Below are positions 58,284 to 64,000 of a DNA stretch of 64,000 nt, one piece after another. The stretch's first letter is position 1, and every line of letters starts with the position of its first letter. Made by a program: the position numbers and the translations under genes. Location of the stretch: the NCBI RefSeq assembly GCF_004011695.2, contig NC_082407.1:186001-250000 (forward strand). The letters are read 5' to 3'. This stretch comes from Ascochyta rabiei. Its lineage: Eukaryota; Ascomycota; Dothideomycetes; Pleosporales; Didymellaceae. The notes beneath the pieces are model-generated. The model was given only the letters and a program-made list of their open reading frames with translations, was not told where the DNA came from and did no database searches.

Positions 58284-58956
58284 AGCCCTTAATATACTCC
58301 CCTCTATTTTAGCCTAATATACTATTTACTAGCTCTATTTAAGAGAAACGCAGCTATTTTATTATTCTAAGATAACTCTCAATTCTTTATACAATTTTAT
58401 TTTTTGTCTAGTTATGTTTTAGTGTCTACAGCGGCTTTAAAGGCGATTACTTTCTTTATAAATAATAAATAGTAATGTACAGAGAGAATGAAAACGTACT
58501 AGTCTACTTCTATTTCACTAAAGGCTGTAGTGTTAAAGATTAAAGTACGTCTACGTGTAGTAATAATTTTCAATGTAGAAACTAGTATATAGAACTCTAT
58601 AATACAAAGACGTACTCTAGAATTTATATTTTAACTAAAGCTAAGATAGAAGAAGGATATAGTAGTATACTAATAACCTACTAACGTCTATAGTTAACGA
58701 TCTCTAAAAGCTTACTATAAACGTAAACCTAATAGTATATCTACTACTTTTTACTAAACACTAACTTATCATAGTTAGAGAGTTAGCTATGCCGTACAAG
58801 ATAGATAATATTTCTTACACTCTACCTAAACTCCCAGCCTTTAGCAAGGTCTTCTTACCACTGTTTAATCCTTTAATTTGCAGTACTTGTACTGTACAAG
58901 TAGCAATCTGCATAGGTAATTTTAGGATTATTAGCCTTTAAGAGCTAATAGTGTGT
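58284..58956. other. AT-rich degraded DNA, unclassified
   Basis: TpA-rich sequence without readable domains or terminal repeats. It lies between pogo C and the reversed copia and is probably an old RIP-degraded element. Confidence 0.5.
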
Positions 58957-59124
58957 TGTTAGATTAGATGGTAATAGTAATGAGTTGATAGTAATGTATT
59001 AATGGTCTGTTCTTGTTCTATGTAAGGGTGATTTTCGTCTTATCTAGGTTCTAGTAGGGGCCCCTACACAGTTTCTTAGCAGGTATATTACTTAACCTAT
59101 TTCTCTAATACCTTTTATTTAACA
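58957..59124 (-). repeat. 3' LTR of Copia-C
   Basis: About 168 bp, plus-strand TGTTAGATTAGATGG to TTTATTTAACA, i.e. TGTTA...TAACA ends, directly next to the purine tract. The left boundary is inferred from the inverted ends only. Confidence 0.6.
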
Positions 59125-60181
59125 CACCCTCTTAGCTTAGAATCCTATTACAAGCTGCGTAAACTAGTTAATTAACTCTTTAACGTAAGGTCCTCTAGTT
59201 ACTCTTACACCTTCTTAAGCAGGATATCCCTTAATATACCCTTCTAGCCCTTAATAAGTCCTAACTAATTAAGAAAGCTGGCCTATTTGCTAATTAGCAA
59301 TAACTTTATAAATCTATCTGCAATTATGTTATTAGATAGGATATATTCTACTCTAATTATTTTATAGTTAACTTTTTATTATAACTAGTAGTTATGTATA
59401 TTAATATACTAAAGTTTAGTTTATATCTTAGTAGGGTCTATAGTAACTAGACGTATTGTCTGTATATTATTCTATTTAATTATTATTATTAGATTACTTA
59501 GGGTTACCTAAAGCTCTTTTAATAGTTAAGAGGTAAATATTGCTTCCTTAGCTACTTAAGACAGTGCTAGAAGCTTAGCCTTAGTAGTTAACGTTGTAAC
59601 AGTATCTTGTTTATTTGCTCTCTAGGTAATAAGTCCTCTAAATAGCTTAACAGCATATCCTTAGGAACTCTTCTAGTCTATAGTGTTGTTAGCAAATAAT
59701 ACGTTACTTGCAACTTTAAGTCCTTTACCCTGTCTAAAGTTAAGTAATAGATTCCTTATCTTCTGTAGGTAGAGGAGCACTTAGTTAGCAGTGTCTTAGT
59801 GTTTATTACTTAGGTTAACTAGAAAGCGTGTAAGTTGTAACGTAGCAAACACTATATTAGGTTAAGTAGTTACTACTATAAACAACAGAGATCTAATCTT
59901 TTACTAATATTAATTAATCTCTAGTAGTTTAGCTAGACTGTTCCTAGGCTTAAGTTTAATTCTAGATATTTGCGTATTATGCCTTACGTCCTATCTAGTT
60001 ACTAATTAACTAATCTTATTAACGTATGCAGCTGATTATAATTAAATTATCTATTACTGTCTATTATGTTAGACTTCTACACTAAGGAACTATTAAAGGT
60101 TATCTTCTCTAGTATACAGGTATCGCTCCTGTATCTATTTAATAGCATTATCTACCTCTTATTTATACTTTAGGTAGTATA

Positions 60182-60615
60182 ACGTACTCTACGGTCGAGC
60201 GGATTACACGATCGAGCGGATCACTCAAAACCCCACCAAAATTGCCTAAAACCACAACCCTTTATCTCAACAACCACGCAATAAAATCTTCTAAAATTTT
60301 CAGGACAGGGCTGCACTAATATAAATAAGAGTATTTAAAAGTCTTAGAGTGCTAGAATCTATAACACAGACGTTATTAAGCGATTACTGTTTTACAGGGG
60401 TGTTTAGCACTATTTGCAGGCTATTTCTATAACTATTATAGCTATAAAGCTGAAATCTAGATATGTACTTACGAATAACTATGCAATACTATTCTGAGAT
60501 TTTAAGAAGATTTTATTGCGTGGTTGTTGAAATAAAGGGTTGTAGTTTTGGAAAATCTTGGTGGGGTTTTAAGTGATCCGCTCGATCGTGTGATCCGCTC
60601 GACCGTAGAGTACGT
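60182..60615. mobile_element. 434-bp MITE with about 125-bp terminal inverted repeats
   Basis: Flanked by TA at 60180-60181 and 60616-60617. The ends are ACGTACTCTACGGTCGAGCG and its complement, and the match continues through AACAACCACGCAATAAAATC, about 125 bp per arm with few mismatches, so a transcript or single strand would fold into a long hairpin. The core TCGAGCGGATYA occurs at positions 14-25 and 31-42 of each arm. No coding capacity. The outer 8 bp equal those of pogo family 2, so a related transposase probably mobilised it. Confidence 0.93.
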
Positions 60616-61813
60616 TATAATTATAATATTATCTATATAGAAGAAGATAATTATTTTATCCTTAATTATACAGTATAGCTCTTATAGTACTAATTTAAAT
60701 CTAATTCTAGCTAATATTACTGTAAATTCCTTCTACTAAAGTAGAGGGGAGATGTGGAGTCTATATAAGGCTTTCTATACCTTTAGTAAGGTGCCTATCT
60801 TCTAGTATCCTCTTAGCATCCTTATATATATTTTGTAGTTAATAGCTATATAGACAAACACATTTATAACATCCTATTATTTTAGTTTAAGATTATATTT
60901 TACAGTAATTACTATTAGTATTCTAAGTAATTAGCCTGTACGTGTTACTGTATACGTGTCTTATAACATAATATTATATTATTAGTCTCCTCTAACTATA
61001 AGCCTTACTTTATACTTATTAAGGTAGTAGTATTTATTAAACTTGTAGGTATAGACCTAAATACAGTTAAGTATTTATTATCTAAACTTCTAAACTAGAG
61101 CTGCTAGAACTTTAGTCTATAACTCTATTTATTTGTAGCATTATAGGTATTTGTTCTCTACTTATTTAAACATCTTATAGAGAGGGTGCTCCTCTAGCTT
61201 TAAGTATACTGTAGGTAATAGTAGAAGTTTATTCTAATATAGCTTAATTCCCTTTGCTATAATCCTTTTTAATTAAGCTTTATTAAAAGGTTTTCCTTTA
61301 TGTTAACTAAGGTGTCCTACCTTAGTGCCTGCTATAAATACAGCTGCCTACAGCATTGTTACAGACATTCCTTAGTCTTGTTTAAGTTTGTCTATTGTCT
61401 TATTGTAGCTTATCTATTTAGTTAGGAATACTGCTAGCACAGGAGTTAGTAGAGGCGTTAGGTATGCCTCTACAATCTTCCTACCTTAGTAATATTAGGG
61501 TTGTTTAGTACGCAGAGTGTTCTCCTATATTATCTTATTCTTATAGAATATTTTAGTTTTATATATATAGCTCTATATAGCTAGGAGTTTAACTATGCTA
61601 ATCTATCTTGTAATTTCCTCTAATATATTATACATAAGATTATCTATAATATCCTCTATTTTACTGTTAAATATTATTTCTTTATTAAACACCACATTAT
61701 AGGTACTAATTACTTTAGCTATTAATAGGACCTAGATTTGGTATATGTTAGTAGACTAGTATCCTACTAAGTATCTAATCTATACCTTTAGGTCTAGTCT
61801 CTATAGCCTTAAT

Positions 61814-62012
61814 TGTCACGAGTATTCTCCCCACGCTAGGAGATACCTTAGCTAGGTCCTAGGCTAAGCCTAGGGACCTACCGGCCACACACGTATATAA
61901 TATTCACAAACCTTAAGACTTATCTATTAAGGATTTGTCTTATCTCTTAAATATTACCCTATTATTTGTCCTATCTTGCTCTGCTCTATTGCCTGCCTAT
62001 AGTGCCCTTACA
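61814..62012 (+). repeat. putative 5' LTR of the gypsy-like element
   Basis: Starts TGTCACGAGTATTC at the junction with Copia-C, with GC content higher than its surroundings and palindromic CCTAGGCTAAGCCTAGG near 61858. The end is placed at CCTTACA (62012) by convention only. Confidence 0.5.
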
Positions 62013-62088
62013 ATTTAAATCCTTTATACTCCTCTTAGAACAGGCAGCTAATTAGTAGCAGAGGAGCGGGAAAAACCTAGCTATTACA

Positions 62089-63907
62089 ATGGCAGGAGGA
62101 CAACACAACCTCTGCTTAACCACTAGCAACGTAGAAGAGCTACCCCCTTGCAATAACCTTAGTTAGGAGCTAGACGCTTAATAACGCAATAATGCACTTA
62201 GGGTGTTGCTATTGCCTATAGAGCTACTACTTAACCCTTATATTAGAGGTAAGTTAAACGCTACAACAGTAGGCGTTATAACACTAGACGTCCTAACGCT
62301 ACACGCTACACAACCTACAATAGAATTGTTACAAGCTTCTATCCTGTTATTGCTAGAAGCACTTAATAAGGCAGAACTGTCTAGTGCTACTAAGCAGGAG
62401 ATTAAAATCTGGCAATAATAATTTAACTAGGTAGTTAAAACCCTGCAACAGACGCACATTAGACAAGCACTAGGTAGCTAACACCTAGTGTTTAACAAGG
62501 CTAGCAGAATAATACAAGTCCTTAATAATGTTTAGCCTAAGCTAAAACTTAGCACAGACAATAAGCCTCTATTAACCTAGTAGGTAGACTAGTAGATTAA
62601 GGATATAGACACAGTGTTCTAGTACACTTAAGTACTTAAAGACTCTGTAACCTATACCTACTACATTATAGACACTATCTACTATAGTGTCTACTAGGAA
62701 TTAATTTAACAACATATTAATAAGGGATTAATCTAGACCTAGGCTAACTTCCACGCAGAAGAGGAGCAGCTTATCTAAGACCTAGTCTTTACACAGTATA
62801 AAAACTATAACAAGTACTTTAACTATAAGTAGAAGTCTAACAATTTAGTTAACACCTTCCTAATAAAGTTAAATAAGTAAGAGTCTCTACTACCTTGTAC
62901 CTTTATAAAGTTTAAAGACAGCAGTAATAACTATAAGTTTAAGATAGCATTTATGTAGAGCCTTACGCCCCCTACACTCTAATATAAAATCTAGCAGAAT
63001 AGTAGTCTAGAACATATTACTAAGTAGGCAGAGTTTAAACAGGCCCTCTAAAACGCAGAAACCTTAACAGTCTCCTTAAACTTAGGGTTGTGGACTAAAA
63101 GCAGTAGTAGAAACAAGAGACCTCTTTCTTTAGACGCTAGGAGAAAGTTTAAAAGGCATAACAGTTAGGCGTTAACCCCGTCTAGGAGCAACACCAGGAA
63201 GCACTTAGGAGACTTCTAGCTAATAACTAGTGCTGCTAATTTATTAGGCGGAAGATAGAACCCTAAGGGAAACAACTATTAACTATCCTAAGGTTAACTA
63301 CAGAACTAGGGACAACAGCCCTAGGGATACTAGCAGCGGGGCTATTAGAGAGGCCGCGGAGGCAGCTATTAACATTCTAGTAGCAAGCTAAATCTAGGAA
63401 ATAGCAAGCCCTAGTCGCTAACCTGTCCTACCTGCAGCTAGGGTTAGAAACTAAGGGGAAGTAAACCTGCATAACAGTTACAGTCTAGCTTAATAACGCT
63501 AACAGTAACCCTAGGACTCTCTAGGCTCTGTACAACTTAGGCTTAGAGCTAAACCTTATTACTAAGGACGCAGCTAGAGACCTAAGGCTTAACCTAACAG
63601 GCACTAACTAACAACTAAAGGCTATAGTCCTAGACAACATAGAGCTGTCCTTAACTAACTAGTACTAGTTAACAGTAGTCTGCTATAACAGCAAAGGAGT
63701 ACCTAGGACAATTAGACTAACTAAGTTCTAGTCTACATTATTTGTTAGGTATAACCTAGTCCTAGGTTACCTATAGCTAGCTAAAGCAGACCTATATATC
63801 TGTTTCTTAGCAGAAACCTATAAGTAGTTTACTAATAACGCTAACAGAGTCTAGCTATTAACAGCTAAACAATTATTTAGTAAACTAGGTTTAGGCAAGT
63901 AGCTATA
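62089..63907 (+). pseudogene. gag-protease region of the gypsy-like element
   Basis: ATG 62089 (MAGGQHNLCLTTSN) opens a frame broken by many TAG/TAA codons. A 71-codon open stretch (62203-62418) is Leu-rich (TIELLQASILLLLEALNKAE). Around 63100-63180 is a basic segment (KSSSRNKRPLSLDARRKFKR). From about 63530 the frame reads ALYNLGLELNLITKDAARDL and YNLVLGYL, which resembles the retropepsin-like region after gag in fungal gypsy elements. Not functional. Confidence 0.65.
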
Positions 63908-64000
63908 ACGTACCCCACGGGCGAGCCGCTTAACGGGCGAGCCGCTCACTTTTGCCAAGCCCCCACCAAACACCTCCTCCTACACCAATGTCTTCTCAAC
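63908..64000 (+). mobile_element. left end of another pogo-type element (third TIR variant)
   Basis: After TA at 63906-63907 the sequence ACGTACCCCACGGGCGAGCC begins, and the core GGGCGAGCCGCTYA occurs twice (positions 12-25 and 28-41, period 16), followed by a CCACC-rich stretch as in pogo family 2. The window ends inside it, and its GC content is much higher than that of the host element, so the insertion is recent or little RIP-affected. Confidence 0.8.

Larger units (their letters stand above)
58957..61813 (-). mobile_element. Ty1/copia retrotransposon (Copia-C), minus strand, 5'-truncated, interrupted by a MITE
   Basis: On the minus strand the order from 61813 leftward is: end of integrase (a G-Y-x-S-T-N-I-Y-x-I-W block near 61730), reverse transcriptase (K-x-K-x-x-L-I-V-x-G-D and Y-A-V-T-x-T-x-R blocks near 61000-60880), RNase H, purine tract (AAGAGGGTG), then a 3' LTR. 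All is RIP-degraded. The integrase end abuts a gypsy LTR at 61814, so the 5' part is missing. The MITE at 60182-60615 lies within pol. Confidence 0.8.
61814..63907 (+). mobile_element. Ty3/gypsy-like LTR retrotransposon, 5' part, RIP-degraded
   Basis: A putative 5' LTR is followed by gag and an aspartic-protease region in one plus-strand frame. It is interrupted at 63908 by another pogo-type element; the rest lies outside the window. The gypsy assignment rests on gag plus protease layout and composition; integrase/RT order cannot be seen. Confidence 0.65.

Noticed and set aside
1..64000. CRISPR arrays, bacterial operons, tRNA or rRNA genes
   Set aside because: No regularly spaced identical repeats with unique spacers, no Shine-Dalgarno-led operons, and no tRNA cloverleaf or rRNA segment that I could recognise by eye. 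A tRNA scan would be needed to exclude a tRNA fully.
1..64000. Starship-type giant mobile element or secondary-metabolite cluster
   Set aside because: No DUF3435-like tyrosine recombinase captain, no NLR or polyketide/nonribosomal synthetase domains seen. The monooxygenase pseudogene stands alone.

Overview
This window looks like a repeat-rich, AT-biased compartment of a filamentous ascomycete, most likely a dothideomycete (Pleosporales-like). Three things point there: short (about 50 nt) introns with GTRAGT donors and CTAAC branch sites in the one clear multi-exon gene; Fot1/pogo, Tc1, Ty1/copia, Ty3/gypsy and Tad-like LINE elements; and near-universal CpA-to-TpA decay, in which Gln and Trp codons become TAG/TAA, the signature of repeat-induced point mutation (RIP). 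The species call is inference; I ran no search.

Layout. 1-3010: 3' part of a copia element and a minus-strand LINE fragment. 3011-13930: mostly unique sequence with weak gene candidates and one small repeat (6594-7240). 13932-16060: Fot1/pogo element 1. 16063-22037: largely featureless unique DNA with one coiled-coil gene carrying a stop (19640-20143). 22038-29406: a RIP-degraded Baeyer-Villiger monooxygenase gene split by a young copia element with a perfect 5-bp target duplication. 29540-30888: a Tc1 element. 30889-36002: unique DNA with a small tail-anchored ORF and a large multipass membrane protein gene carrying two in-frame TAA codons. 36003-38129: Fot1/pogo element 2. 38130-41001: decayed genes and an inverted-repeat element. 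41002-44995: Fot1/pogo element 3, with a second pogo family nested inside. 44996-49195: unique island holding the best intact gene, a four-exon secreted protein (45988-48439). 49196-64000: a TE graveyard with a three-level nest (pogo C containing copia B containing pogo B), a reversed copia with a MITE inside, and a gypsy element into which another pogo-type element has inserted.

What ties it together. At least six pogo-type DNA elements, all at TA targets, carry terminal repeats with the same plan: an outer end plus a core of about 12 bp repeated twice at a 16-17 bp period. The core differs between families, and both copies change together. In two closely related elements the core switch goes with a divergent transposase N-terminus, while the catalytic part stays similar. 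Host genes here tend to be broken by single CAA/CAG-to-stop changes or by insertions, whereas the secreted-protein gene between two TE blocks is intact.

Limits: no similarity search, RNA evidence or structure prediction was possible. Family calls rest on motifs read by eye, and the boundaries of RIP-degraded elements are firm only where terminal repeats and target duplications are stated.
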